Source: Candidatus Gastranaerophilales bacterium (GTDB lineage Bacteria > Cyanobacteriota > Vampirovibrionia > Gastranaerophilales > Gastranaerophilaceae). Taken from it: a stretch of 64,000 nucleotides of DNA. Position numbers and translations under genes: made by a program. A model generated the notes under the pieces. The model saw only the letters and a list, made by a program, of their open reading frames with translations, did not search any database and was not told where the DNA came from. Below, piece by piece: positions 1-9,876 of this stretch. The stretch is from NCBI GenBank assembly GCA_944323425.1, contig CALUSL010000006.1, forward strand, positions 25,778 through 89,777. Reading direction: 5' to 3'. Numbering within the stretch: the stretch's first letter is position 1; each line of letters opens with the position of its first letter.

Positions 1-1332
1 AATAACTCCACAGAAAACAATAATACAACTAACAAATATGAACAAACAATCGAAAGCTTAACCAACCAAATAAAAGAACTCAAAAATATCATAAAAACAC
101 TGTTTGAGAAAATATCCGGTCTTGATAAAGAAACCGGTAAAACAGAAGAAACAGAAGACCCTGAAACTGAGCCAACAATGGAAAATATTAAAGCAAATAT
201 AGAAGCCCTCAAAAACCTCCCCTCAGCAATGAGTGGATTTGTAAAACAACTCGGAACAGTATTCGATCAGGTATTGAACGCATCAACAGTAGCCGAAGCA
301 GAAGAAGCATACCAAAACGCACTCACTGTATACAACAATATAAAAAGACAACTCACTGAAGCAGAAGCCCGTCTGAATAAACTCGAAATAATAAAGGAAC
401 GCGCTGAGGCAATGGCAGAAAGTGAAAATGCGACCGATACACAAAAAAGTATAGCAATAAATGCAGCATATGCATATGAAGCAGCAAAATCAATGGTTGA
501 TGCTCTCGAACAAACCCTCGCTACAGCAGAAGACCTCAAAAACTCAGCATCAACTAACCTTAACACACTGAAAACAGAAGAAAACCAGACTGCTACCAAC
601 AATAATACCAACAATAATACCAACAATAATTCAAATACCTCACCTCAGGTAGAACCTGATCCGGAACCCGAAGATAAAACCGGACAAAATCCCCCAACTA
701 CCCCGAATACACCAAATACGCCCTCAAATCCATCAACCCCGAATACACCAAATACACCCTCAAATCCATCAACCCCGAATACACCAACACCCTCAAAACC
801 AGACACTCCGGTTGTACAGGAAACACCAGAAAAGCCTGATACACCTTCAGTTGAAGAGCCCTCTGCTCCGGAAGCACCTAAGCAACCGACCAAAGCGACA
901 GGAGCGGAATATTCTGCAGCATTTGATATAAATGCTATTATTAATGATGCTGGTTTGTCATCTAAAAACCAGAATAATTGTTGCGAAATTCTCTGTGATG
1001 GAAAAGCAGGGATGACTGAAATTAGTCTGGGACAGGCTCAGACCAGTTTTTCCAATAAAGCCGGAGACGTAATGGAGACGTTGGCTCTTTCTATCAAAAA
1101 AACGCTCCAGAACAAGCTCGGAGATAAATACGATGCAGCTGCTGTGGAATCTGCAATTAATTATGCCAGAGAAGAGGTTAAAAGTTCATATGGAAATGTA
1201 ACTGAAAGTAATATCGCTTCTGATAAGCATACAATCGTCTATGACACAGAGATGAAAAGGTATGTATATTCCGTTGGTAATATGATGCAAGACTATTTGC
1301 ATCTTGTGCAGAATTATTTTTCAAATCATTGA
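1..1332 (+). CDS. Putative Pro/Thr/Asn-rich surface-type protein, 5' end cut by window
   Basis: The reading frame is open from base 1; the first ATG, at 178, is preceded by about 59 in-frame sense codons, so the gene starts outside the window. The visible part is a helical, probably coiled-coil region rich in Glu, Lys, Ala and Asn up to about codon 200. It is followed by an Asn/Thr stretch, then a Pro/Thr/Ser/Asn linker built from 12-residue repeats, and a C-terminal globular region of about 140 residues with two adjacent cysteines. Linkers of this kind are typical of extracellular or surface proteins, but no signal peptide or anchor is visible because the N-terminus is missing. A strong terminator follows at 1382-1414. 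I do not recognise the family, so function is unknown. Confidence 0.7.
   Translation, partial: NNSTENNNTTNKYEQTIESLTNQIKELKNIIKTLFEKISGLDKETGKTEETEDPETEPTMENIKANIEALKNLPSAMSGFVKQLGTVFDQVLNASTVAEAEEAYQNALTVYNNIKRQLTEAEARLNKLEIIKERAEAMAESENATDTQKSIAINAAYAYEAAKSMVDALEQTLATAEDLKNSASTNLNTLKTEENQTATNNNTNNNTNNNSNTSPQVEPDPEPEDKTGQNPPTTPNTPNTPSNPSTPNTPNTPSNPSTPNTPTPSKPDTPVVQETPEKPDTPSVEEPSAPEAPKQPTKATGAEYSAAFDINAIINDAGLSSKNQNNCCEILCDGKAGMTEISLGQAQTSFSNKAGDVMETLALSIKKTLQNKLGDKYDAAAVESAINYAREEVKSSYGNVTESNIASDKHTIVYDTEMKRYVYSVGNMMQDYLHLVQNYFSNH
598..630 (+). repeat. 12-bp tandem repeat coding for Asn/Thr tract
   Basis: The unit AACAATAATACC occurs twice in full and a third time in part, giving an Asn-Asn-Thr-Asn pattern inside the surface-type protein. 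Simple in-frame repeats like this can change copy number by slippage and alter linker length. Confidence 0.8.
703..787 (+). repeat. 36-bp tandem repeat coding for Pro/Thr linker
   Basis: A 36-bp unit (703-738 and 739-774, differing by one A/G change) is followed by a diverged partial copy. Each unit codes for the 12 residues PNTPNTPSNPST. The near-identity of the copies indicates recent duplication. Confidence 0.85.
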
Positions 1333-1381
1333 GGCAGCCGGCAGATTGCCATAATAAGTAAAAAATTTGCCTACAATTAAT

Positions 1382-1414
1382 AAAAGCCGGTCTTAAAAAT
1401 TGACCGGCTTTTTT
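1382..1414 (+). terminator. Rho-independent terminator
   Basis: A perfect 11-bp stem (AAAAGCCGGTC / GACCGGCTTTT) with a 9-base loop ends in a T run. It lies 50 bases after the stop of the surface-type gene. Confidence 0.92.
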
Positions 1415-1659
1415 GTTCCAGTCACTCTTATCTGTGGTGTATCAGGTTATTGCGCCGGATGCGGCTGTATCCGGAGATAAAAGACAGATAAATTCTTTTG
1501 TATTTCCTATTCTTCCCTGAAAATTCCTGTCTTGTATAGCAAGACAAAGCTAGTCTTATCCGAGTATTCAGGAACGTGTCCCGACAGGACCGAAGCACTG
1601 GGAAAACGGAAATTTCCAGAGTTCATTTACGACCTGTCAGTTACAATGGGTTTGCATAT
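1415..1659. other. Intergenic region with short inverted repeats
   Basis: No convincing gene is visible between the terminator and the stop codon of the giant leftward gene. Two small perfect inverted repeats occur: CCGGAT/ATCCGG at 1455-1474 and GTCTTG/CAAGAC at 1529-1545. On the minus strand neither is followed by a clear T run, so I do not call a terminator for the giant gene. Confidence 0.5.
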
Positions 1660-4600
1660 TTACTGGGTTACTATCAGCTGGATTCCTGCTGAATGATTCA
1701 CTACATTAAGAAGAGCGTTGTTGTTATAGTCTCTAAATATTTCATATTTTTCGTCTATACTTTTTTTGTATTTATAACCTTCCGTGTATTCCGGAACATG
1801 AAGTTTCGAAATCATCTGATATATTGAATTTAAAATATCCAGCTTTTCTTTTGTAGGTTCCAAATCGTTGTTTGTCTTTTCTTTTATTGAATCCTGAAGA
1901 GCGCCCATTGCTTCCAAAAGAAGTGAATATTTTGAAAGTCCGGGATTTGTTATTATATCATCTTTCAGCATGTCAAAAGATGAAAGAATCATTCTAACTA
2001 CTTCGGGACGTGACGTTCCTTCTGTCTTTTCAATAATTGATTGCTTTGTTTCATCAAGCCGCTGTATAAAGTTCTCATCATTGTCACAGGACTCATCATA
2101 TTTTTGTATTTCAGACTGTAGAATGAGATTTATGGCGTTTGTTTCCTTTAGAACATCGACAATTTTGTCCACATCCTTTTTGATTTCATCTACATCAAAA
2201 ATCTCATCTTCGGCTCTCAAAAATTTGTCAGTAAGCCCGAGTGTTTCAACAAAATTCACCGCCGAGTCATTGTCATTTTCGAGTATAAGCGAACGCACAA
2301 TATAATCTATCGCTTTTTCATCACTCATTGAAAGCGGCATTCCCGTTACATCATCCACTAAATCCGTATCATGATTTTTGAATTTTTCAGCAACAAGAGC
2401 CGGATTTCCGATAGACACGGCATCCATTAAAAGCTCCTGCATGTCAACAACTGACGCCAGAGCCATAGCTATATCCAGATAGTCTTTTGCCCTTTTTAGT
2501 TCTGTATTATACTTATTTTTTTCTTCCGGTGTATCTGCCTGAGCAATCTTGCCGTCTTTTGCTGCCAGAGTAAGGAACCTTTCCAGAATATCAACAGGAT
2601 ATTTCAAAATATGATACTTTTCTGCATCTTTACGGAGTTTGTCCTCCCAGTACTCACCGGTTTGTTTAAGTCTGCTATCGCCATTAGAGCTAGAGAGGGA
2701 TTCTTCAATAAAGTCAGAAACACTCATAGATACGGCATCTTGATAATTTTCTTTTATGCAGTCATTAACAAAATTCGAGACTACATTATTTAGGGCATTC
2801 ATATGATTTTCTAAATTTTTATAATAAATGCCGCCAAGCTTGCTCGCATAGCCGTATTCCATAATATTTTCGATAAGATTATTAAACACAGGACCTGGCT
2901 GTATTGCCTCAGATGAAGCCAGTCTGCCTATGCGCGTAATCACTTTGTCCTTTGTGAATTCAGGATTATCAATACATTCCTGTATTGTATCAGAGAGTTC
3001 TTCCATATCGACCCCGAATTTCACAGAAAAAGCAGCTGTCGAATCAGTGAGTTTTTTATGTTCCATTGAGCGCTTATACTGATTGTCATTCAGAACGACT
3101 TTTGCTCTTTTCAGTTTCTGGATAAGGACATCAAGCCTGTTGAAAAATGCAGTTTTTTCATCATCGGATACATCCTCTTTTGAGGAATAATTGATTTTGT
3201 TCTCAAGTTTTCTTAGCCCCAGCATAGCGTCATAGAAAGTGTTCCGGCTTTTTGCCGCATTTCTCAAGAGATTATGCAAATCTTCTTTTATAATATTCTG
3301 ATATTTTTCAGGATATTCCATTCTTACTATGAAATCCAGATTTTGTTTGGCAGTTTTAAAGATTTCATCAAGCGTAGACATTATACTTTCAGGCGGATTG
3401 TTCTTTTTCAGAGCCTCTGATTCGTCATACCATCTGGCAAAGATTGCTTTGTATTCAGAGAGTTTTGCATCAGGCTTAAGCGAAAGTATGTCAATAGCTG
3501 CCTCAACAGAACGTTTAAGAGCTTTATCATTAAAGAATTCTGTAGTAAACATGCCGGCGATATTATTTACAATAGTCCTTTCGTCATCAGTCAGCGCTCT
3601 ATCCTCTTTTATACCCTCAAACAAATCATGCAGCCTGTCAGTCATTGCATACAGACCGAGGTTAAGTTTGTTGTTGTGCATATCAACGGAAACAGCACTG
3701 ATAACATCGAGCAGCGAGTCCACTTTTTCATTTATCTGTTCTCTGCCCATAACATCAACTTTCGGATAACCCGGCAGAACTTTGTATTTTCTGTAGGCTT
3801 CATCCTTAAAACCGTTGAACATTTTTTCATAGGTCAAACTCATCAAAGAATTTCTAAATGATAGATACAAATCGTCAAAAGTTCTGCCGTTATTATAAAT
3901 AACACCGGACAGTTTTTTCTGTAATTTTTTATATTTGTAAGACGGGGTTGTCTCTGAGAGGTCGAGATTGTTCAAAAGATGTTTTTGATAAACAAGATTT
4001 GTCACAAGCGATTTCACCTGCGAATTTTCTACATTGTACATCTTCAAAATGTCATATCCGGTGTAATTTTTGAATGCCATATCAGCATCTGTCACATCAG
4101 CGGTTTCTTTTTTGAATTCTTCAATCGTCATATCCTGAAGCATTCTGTAGATTTTGACAAAATCTTCATTTGTTTCGGGATTGTATTTCTTATCGATGTA
4201 ATTTTTTATGGCAATATTGTATTTTGTATCTTTTTTCAGATCGTTTTCATTAAAATACAGCGCGTCCCCGACGTCTTTTGTGAGTTCTTTTCTTATCTGA
4301 GCTTTTGCACTTCTTGCATTTTCAGAATCCGGAACAACACTGTCAAACTGTTTCAAAAGTTTATTAACAAGAAAATCTATAGTGTGCGCAAGACTTCCGT
4401 CAAAGTTTTTAATTTCCTCATTTTCATACATAGCCGTGCGGGAAATAATTTTAGCTTTATCCTGTTCCGAAAGATTAATACCATTGTTTTTCAATGCTGA
4501 ATTTACTATATCAACAATGTGCGCTTTTGATTTGTTAAGCGCATAGGCATAGAGAACTTTGGGCTCTTTTGAAAAAGCATAATCAAACCTTTCTCTCGCT

Positions 4601-7600
4601 TCCTGCCTGAGTTCATCTTTGATTTTTTTAAGCCCTGAGACGCTGGACGCTTTCGCTATTTCTTTCCATTTCGAAGTATATTCACCTGACATCTCAAGAG
4701 CCGCTTTTTCAAAAGTCAGTCTGAGTGCATCATTTTCTGGCAAAGCATCAAAATCTGCAGCAGACGGAATCGGTTTATTAAACGGTGTTTCATTTATCCT
4801 ATCGGTTATCTGCCTTAATTCCGTATGATATGCGTTCAAAAATCCGTCAATTTTAATTTTTTCGTTTTTTATGTCCTGAACTGTTTTTGTTGCAGCAAAT
4901 TTTTCAAGATCCTCAATAAAAAGAGAATCAGGAAGGAACACATTTTCCTTTATACCTGCAGCTATAGACTCAGCCTGCTTTGGATTTCCCTGCAAAAGTG
5001 TATCCCAGTACAGAGGGAATTTGTACTCTTCGCTGCGACCTTTATGGTTGTTCAGATATTTTCTGTTGTATTCACGGGGAACAAATTTTCCGCTTTTTTC
5101 AGTAAGGTCTTCTATGTAATTTCCGTTTCTCCACTTATCATCAGTAATATATCCGGACTCACCGCCTCTTCTGTCGCTGTAATCAGTACGTACAAGCCCC
5201 TCCGAGTCTACCCAGATATTTTCATGCTCGGAGCCGCCCCAGGTATTGTCATTAAAAAGTACATCTTTGCCGTTTCTTTCAGCTATTTCAGCGATATACT
5301 GGGAATGCAAACCTATTTTGTCGTGAAATACGCTTGTATCTGAAATACCTGAATGCGGGGTGTTCTTTATTATTTCAACCGCATCATTCACGTTTTCTAC
5401 GGCTCTGTACGGTTCATCTGTCAGCTGCTGGAGAATTCTGGTCTGCTGTTCCGTAGTTAACCCGCTTCGTCCTTCCGGTCCAACCCAGTAGTTTCCTGTA
5501 ATTACACCTGTTTTTCTCGCATAATCCTCAAGCGGTTGCCTGATTTCTCTGTAGATTGAGGTGAGTTCTTTGTTTATGTCAGAATACATGAAGTTTATAT
5601 TCTTTTTGATTTTTTTCAGCGTTTCTTTTTCTTCTTTTGTATAGTGATAAAGAGACGTATCAGAAATTTTTCCGTGCCTTGAAGAAAATTCGTCAGCAGA
5701 ACGCAGTTTGTCTATTGCATTGTAACGGGTACGAAGTTTTAAGAGTTCTTTGCCCGAAACAATTTTCCCCTCGTTTTCCATAAGTTTTACCAGAGAGAAT
5801 CTTGGATTCGCACTGTCCAGCAAATTTTCGTTCTCATCAACTATATCAAAGGAAGACATAATATAAGCAACACTTTCCGCAAGTCCGTTGAATATGCCGC
5901 TGATATATTCAAGCTGTTTTTTAAGGTCCAGAATGGTTGCATTATCCGGTATCTCATTTGCTTTTTTGAAATTTTCAATAATTGCTGCATTATAGTAATC
6001 ATCAGGATTATCCAATGCATCAGCCATTATTTGAAATGCATCTCGAAAAGACTTGAGCTGGCTTTTGTACCCGAGGTTATTATAAATTTCGCAATATTCT
6101 CCGTAATCAGGGTTGTCCTCAAGTATCTCTATGTATTCTGAAAGAATTTGAGTAAATTTCTTTTTGTCGGGTTTTGTTTTTAAAGTTTCGGAAAGAAGAG
6201 CCAGTGCGTTTTCGTCGCCTGATTCAACCTTGTTTTTTAGCTCTTTTACCTGATTCGTTAATGCAGTAATCCTGTCATTTATACCCAGCATATAGAACAA
6301 CCCGTCGAGCTGTTCTGTCAATGCCTCATACAAGGCATTTTTTAACTCATCAAGTTCCGCGAGAACAGTCTCTTTGTCAGGATTGATGTCGTATGTTTTT
6401 GCAATATGTTCTACATATGAACTGTTTCCGTTTTCTATTTTTTGTTGTATTTCATCGATTTTTTGAAAAAGCAGGGTTTCCGCATCAGGCAGATTGTAGT
6501 GAATCATTGCATCTGTCAAAAGATCCTCGTCATTCAATGCCATTATATTTGCAGTTCTGTATGATGCCGCAGCCTCGTAGAGCATTCTGTCCTTTGCAAT
6601 CTTCCCTGCCATTGTGCTTTTTATATGAGTGCCGTCAGCAACTGACCTGTACATTTCAAGAAGATCTTTTATATCCCCGATATTTTTCTCAAGTGCGTTT
6701 TTATCAACTCTTTCCCCGTAAAAATCTGTTATATAGTTCTTTATTTTGTTCAGTTTAACAGAATCTTCTTCGTTCGGTATAAAGTGATATTTCTTCATGT
6801 TTTCAGGCATTCTGTCAATTTTTTCCGATAAATCCACCTGCAAACCCGAAACAGCCGAAAAGAGTTCTGTCATTTTATTGCCTGAAACAGATGGTATAAC
6901 CTGCTGCAATTTTTGTTTAATAGAAGTGTTTAAATCTCCGAGTATTTTTAAATCAGAATTGAGCCTATTCTGCTTTTCATGATAGGTATCGGATTTGATA
7001 AGATTATTAGCCTTCACTGAATCAACATTTTCTTTTGCCTTTAAAAGCGCCTGATAATAGACTTGTTTGTCTCCTGAATTGTTGTTCATAGTACGGAAAA
7101 AGAAACTGTCGCTAAAAGTATCATAATGATTTGCATCAAAAGGGGTGTATACGGAAACTATTTTGTTTTCAGCACCGTACATGCCTGCAGCCTGCATCCA
7201 GTTTGTGGTAGACGCATCAACGACTCTGTAGCCCTTTGCGAGTGCGTCATTGTAATCCACATAGGTTTTGTGAATTGGAACTTTTTTACCGGAACGAGGT
7301 TTAGTCAGGTCATATGCCATAATCACATCCAAGTCATCAAGCTCAGAAAGCAGCATATCCACATATTTTGCTTTGTATTCGTACGACATAAGTTTTCTGG
7401 CAATAGAAATTGCCGCACACATACCGTGCTGTTTCTGGTTTATCGCTTTTGTGTTCGGAACAGTATTTTTGCCTGTATTAAGGGCAAGGTCATTGAGCAT
7501 TTCAGCGAGTACAAGAGTTTTTTTGTCATTCAGCTGGGGATTTATTTTGTATTCAGGACTTAAAAAATAATCAAACCTGTTAAGAATGTATTTTTTCTGT

Positions 7601-8103
7601 TTTACAGGTGTCTCTGAGGAAATAATAAAATAGTTGAGGTTTCGTTCTATATCCTTTATATTTGGGTTTTTTACATCTGCAAGCTGTGATTTGTCAATAT
7701 TTTTAAGGATATTATCCCTGTATGCAAGAATTTCTTTCTCATCGGGAGAAAGCGGTTTTTTTGAATCAAAAACCTTGTGCAGCACAGGAGAAAGCTTTTC
7801 CCTCGTTATGGGGTCAGAAGCCGTAAGCGATTTTTGAGCAGCTTCTTTTAGTTTCAATTTCCAATCATGACGGGGTTTTAAGCCTGTATCTATACCCGTA
7901 GAATAAGTCAAATTCTCGGCAACATCTATCAAAAACCTTACATTGCTCTCACCCTTTTCGTTTGAAAGATTTTCGATAGCTTTGTTTATTCTGGAGGAAT
8001 TGTTCTCCGTAAGAGAATAGTCATTGTCAGTTTTCAGCTGGCTTACTGTATTTCTGTCTTCTCTTCTTCCTTTGAAATTAACATTTATTATTCCGATTTT
8101 CAT
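1660..8103 (-). CDS. Giant 2147-aa protein with split papain-like cysteine peptidase signature
   Basis: ATG at 8103 is preceded by a GGGGAAT ribosome site. There is no signal peptide; the N-terminus is MKIGIINVNFKGRR. Residues 221-231 read INQKQHGMCAA, placing Gln223 six residues before Cys229, the papain oxyanion-Gln/nucleophile spacing. Near residue 933 comes GLHSQYI and at 953-957 NTWGG, matching the papain His and Asn-Ser-Trp motif, with His933 and Asn953 twenty residues apart. The gap of about 700 residues between Cys and His is mostly predicted helical, charged sequence. The other 1190 residues are also Lys/Glu/Asp-rich and helical, with no domain I recognise. Seen: the four motif residues in papain order. 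Inferred: a cysteine peptidase or related transferase, perhaps an effector or toxin-like protein. The export route is unknown, and the triad could be coincidental. Confidence 0.6.
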   Translation of the reverse strand: MKIGIINVNFKGRREDRNTVSQLKTDNDYSLTENNSSRINKAIENLSNEKGESNVRFLIDVAENLTYSTGIDTGLKPRHDWKLKLKEAAQKSLTASDPITREKLSPVLHKVFDSKKPLSPDEKEILAYRDNILKNIDKSQLADVKNPNIKDIERNLNYFIISSETPVKQKKYILNRFDYFLSPEYKINPQLNDKKTLVLAEMLNDLALNTGKNTVPNTKAINQKQHGMCAAISIARKLMSYEYKAKYVDMLLSELDDLDVIMAYDLTKPRSGKKVPIHKTYVDYNDALAKGYRVVDASTTNWMQAAGMYGAENKIVSVYTPFDANHYDTFSDSFFFRTMNNNSGDKQVYYQALLKAKENVDSVKANNLIKSDTYHEKQNRLNSDLKILGDLNTSIKQKLQQVIPSVSGNKMTELFSAVSGLQVDLSEKIDRMPENMKKYHFIPNEEDSVKLNKIKNYITDFYGERVDKNALEKNIGDIKDLLEMYRSVADGTHIKSTMAGKIAKDRMLYEAAASYRTANIMALNDEDLLTDAMIHYNLPDAETLLFQKIDEIQQKIENGNSSYVEHIAKTYDINPDKETVLAELDELKNALYEALTEQLDGLFYMLGINDRITALTNQVKELKNKVESGDENALALLSETLKTKPDKKKFTQILSEYIEILEDNPDYGEYCEIYNNLGYKSQLKSFRDAFQIMADALDNPDDYYNAAIIENFKKANEIPDNATILDLKKQLEYISGIFNGLAESVAYIMSSFDIVDENENLLDSANPRFSLVKLMENEGKIVSGKELLKLRTRYNAIDKLRSADEFSSRHGKISDTSLYHYTKEEKETLKKIKKNINFMYSDINKELTSIYREIRQPLEDYARKTGVITGNYWVGPEGRSGLTTEQQTRILQQLTDEPYRAVENVNDAVEIIKNTPHSGISDTSVFHDKIGLHSQYIAEIAERNGKDVLFNDNTWGGSEHENIWVDSEGLVRTDYSDRRGGESGYITDDKWRNGNYIEDLTEKSGKFVPREYNRKYLNNHKGRSEEYKFPLYWDTLLQGNPKQAESIAAGIKENVFLPDSLFIEDLEKFAATKTVQDIKNEKIKIDGFLNAYHTELRQITDRINETPFNKPIPSAADFDALPENDALRLTFEKAALEMSGEYTSKWKEIAKASSVSGLKKIKDELRQEARERFDYAFSKEPKVLYAYALNKSKAHIVDIVNSALKNNGINLSEQDKAKIISRTAMYENEEIKNFDGSLAHTIDFLVNKLLKQFDSVVPDSENARSAKAQIRKELTKDVGDALYFNENDLKKDTKYNIAIKNYIDKKYNPETNEDFVKIYRMLQDMTIEEFKKETADVTDADMAFKNYTGYDILKMYNVENSQVKSLVTNLVYQKHLLNNLDLSETTPSYKYKKLQKKLSGVIYNNGRTFDDLYLSFRNSLMSLTYEKMFNGFKDEAYRKYKVLPGYPKVDVMGREQINEKVDSLLDVISAVSVDMHNNKLNLGLYAMTDRLHDLFEGIKEDRALTDDERTIVNNIAGMFTTEFFNDKALKRSVEAAIDILSLKPDAKLSEYKAIFARWYDESEALKKNNPPESIMSTLDEIFKTAKQNLDFIVRMEYPEKYQNIIKEDLHNLLRNAAKSRNTFYDAMLGLRKLENKINYSSKEDVSDDEKTAFFNRLDVLIQKLKRAKVVLNDNQYKRSMEHKKLTDSTAAFSVKFGVDMEELSDTIQECIDNPEFTKDKVITRIGRLASSEAIQPGPVFNNLIENIMEYGYASKLGGIYYKNLENHMNALNNVVSNFVNDCIKENYQDAVSMSVSDFIEESLSSSNGDSRLKQTGEYWEDKLRKDAEKYHILKYPVDILERFLTLAAKDGKIAQADTPEEKNKYNTELKRAKDYLDIAMALASVVDMQELLMDAVSIGNPALVAEKFKNHDTDLVDDVTGMPLSMSDEKAIDYIVRSLILENDNDSAVNFVETLGLTDKFLRAEDEIFDVDEIKKDVDKIVDVLKETNAINLILQSEIQKYDESCDNDENFIQRLDETKQSIIEKTEGTSRPEVVRMILSSFDMLKDDIITNPGLSKYSLLLEAMGALQDSIKEKTNNDLEPTKEKLDILNSIYQMISKLHVPEYTEGYKYKKSIDEKYEIFRDYNNNALLNVVNHSAGIQLIVTQ

Positions 8104-8188
8104 TATTATTCCCCTGTGACACTGTTTTTTGCTGTAAAAATCGAAATAATTATTTTTTGTTATTTTTCAATGTTATATGAAGATAACT

Positions 8189-9835
8189 TTACACTACAGC
8201 GCTTTTACAAACAGCCATGGCTTCCCTATCCTTAAGCAGTTCATTGTACAATACCTGACCTCCGGTAAGGCTGTATACTTCTTTCAAACCTTTTTGCAAA
8301 AGTATTCTCGAGGCTACATAAGTTTGAAATCCCGTATTGCAGATTAGCACAATCTTTTTGTCCGCAGGCAGCGAACCGTAATTTTTTCTAAGTTCGGAAG
8401 GTGAAATATTCACAGCACCTTTGAGCGTTGCTGTATTGAATTCTTCTGCCGAACGCACATCAATCAGATAAACATCGTCGTTTATATCCTCAAAATATGC
8501 CGGTTTTACGAATCCACGGAGAATATTATCCGCATGCATTCCGAGAATATTAACAGGATCCTTTGCCGAAGAGTAAGGAGGCGCATAGCAGAGTTCCATA
8601 TCAACAAGCTCGCTGACCGTCAATCCCGAACGTATAGCCGCAGCCATTACATCTACTCTCTTTTCTACATTTTCATATCCGGCAGACTGCATACCCAGAA
8701 TTTTTCCGGATTTATCAAAAAGCAGCTTGTGCATGGTTCTTGTTGCACCCGGATAATAACCGGCGTGAGAAAAGCCCATAGTGAATGTTTTTAGATAATC
8801 TATTCCGTTTTTTTTGAGCTGAGTCTCACTGGCACCGGTACAGGCAATTGTGAGATCAAAAACTTTCACAACAGCAGAGCCCTGTGTCTTTTTATAAACA
8901 GAATTAATACCGGCAATATTATCCGCAATAATGCGTCCCTGTCTGTTTGCAGGACCTGCCATCGGCACAAGACAATCTGCACCTGTTACGAAATCAGTAA
9001 CTTCCACGCTGTCTCCACCGGCATAAATATCAGCATCCGAAGTCTGCATATGCTCGTTCACTTTAATGCCGCCGCTTTTTCCTATTTCAAGACCGCATTT
9101 TTTCGCAAGTTCGGTATCCGGTTTTACGCCTATACCCAGAATAGCAATATCATATGGCAATTCTCTGCCCGAAGCCAGAACAACACTATTTTCTTTAATT
9201 GCTTTCACCGCATCATTTAATACAAGATTCACACCGTGTTTTCTCAATTCATTCTGAGCGTAAGCCGCAGTCTCCCAATCCACGGGAGGGAGTATATGAG
9301 AAGCTGCTTCGACCAGAGTTGTAGTGATTCCGTCAATTTCTGTCAGGTTTTCTGCCATTTCGACACCGATAAAGCCGCCGCCTATTACCACGGCATTTTT
9401 AACTCTGTTATGTCTGATATAGTATTTTATTTTTTCTGCGTCCTGAAGCATACGCACAGTAAAGATATTAGGGTTGTTAATACCTTCTATATCAGGCATA
9501 AAAGGATACGCGCCCGGAGTGAGTACGAGTTTGTCATAACTGATTTTTTCAACGCCGTTTACGGTCACAGTCTTTGATTTTCTGTCAATATCCGTAACAC
9601 AGGCACCCATTCTTATATCCACATTCAAAAGGTTTTTGAATTTTTCCGGACTTGAAACATGCATAACGTTTTCATTATCGATAACATCAGAACAATAATA
9701 GGGAAGTCCGCAGTTAGCTATTGAAATCTCGTTCGTTTTTTCCAGAATAATAATCTCTGCATTATCATCAAGTCTTCTGAGTCTTGCTGCCGTAGAGGCT
9801 CCGCAGGCACCGCCGCCAATAATTAATGCTTTCAT
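8189..9835 (-). CDS. CoA-disulfide reductase-type flavoprotein with C-terminal rhodanese domain
   Basis: FAD/NAD(P)H-dependent pyridine nucleotide-disulfide oxidoreductase. It has the N-terminal dinucleotide motif GGGACG, the single redox Cys42 in NCGLPYY (typical of CoA-disulfide reductase, NADH oxidase and NADH peroxidase) and a second NAD-binding Gly cluster VIGGGFIGVEMAE. The last ~90 residues form a rhodanese domain with active-site Cys in ICNTGFQ. Length 548 aa fits the CoADR-RHD group. Family members reduce CoA disulfide, per/polysulfides or oxygen, so the likely role is thiol or sulfur redox balance; the substrate cannot be chosen from sequence. A good ribosome site (GAGGAAAGG) precedes ATG 9835. 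It lies just downstream of the CoA-transferase pair and may be co-transcribed with it (41-bp gap). Confidence 0.85.
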   Translation of the reverse strand: MKALIIGGGACGASTAARLRRLDDNAEIIILEKTNEISIANCGLPYYCSDVIDNENVMHVSSPEKFKNLLNVDIRMGACVTDIDRKSKTVTVNGVEKISYDKLVLTPGAYPFMPDIEGINNPNIFTVRMLQDAEKIKYYIRHNRVKNAVVIGGGFIGVEMAENLTEIDGITTTLVEAASHILPPVDWETAAYAQNELRKHGVNLVLNDAVKAIKENSVVLASGRELPYDIAILGIGVKPDTELAKKCGLEIGKSGGIKVNEHMQTSDADIYAGGDSVEVTDFVTGADCLVPMAGPANRQGRIIADNIAGINSVYKKTQGSAVVKVFDLTIACTGASETQLKKNGIDYLKTFTMGFSHAGYYPGATRTMHKLLFDKSGKILGMQSAGYENVEKRVDVMAAAIRSGLTVSELVDMELCYAPPYSSAKDPVNILGMHADNILRGFVKPAYFEDINDDVYLIDVRSAEEFNTATLKGAVNISPSELRKNYGSLPADKKIVLICNTGFQTYVASRILLQKGLKEVYSLTGGQVLYNELLKDREAMAVCKSAVV

Positions 9836-9876
9836 AATATTCCTTTCCTCTTATCTATCGATGTTTCCGGTAGAAT

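Noticed and set aside
1529..1545. Hairpin GTCTTG-TATAG-CAAGAC as terminator of the giant gene
   Set aside because: No T run follows on the minus strand, and the stem is only 6 bp.
3979..4500. Open frame of 173 codons on the plus strand inside the giant gene
   Set aside because: Composition rich in Phe/Ile/Cys, no ribosome site, opposite to a clear coding frame: a shadow of the minus-strand gene.
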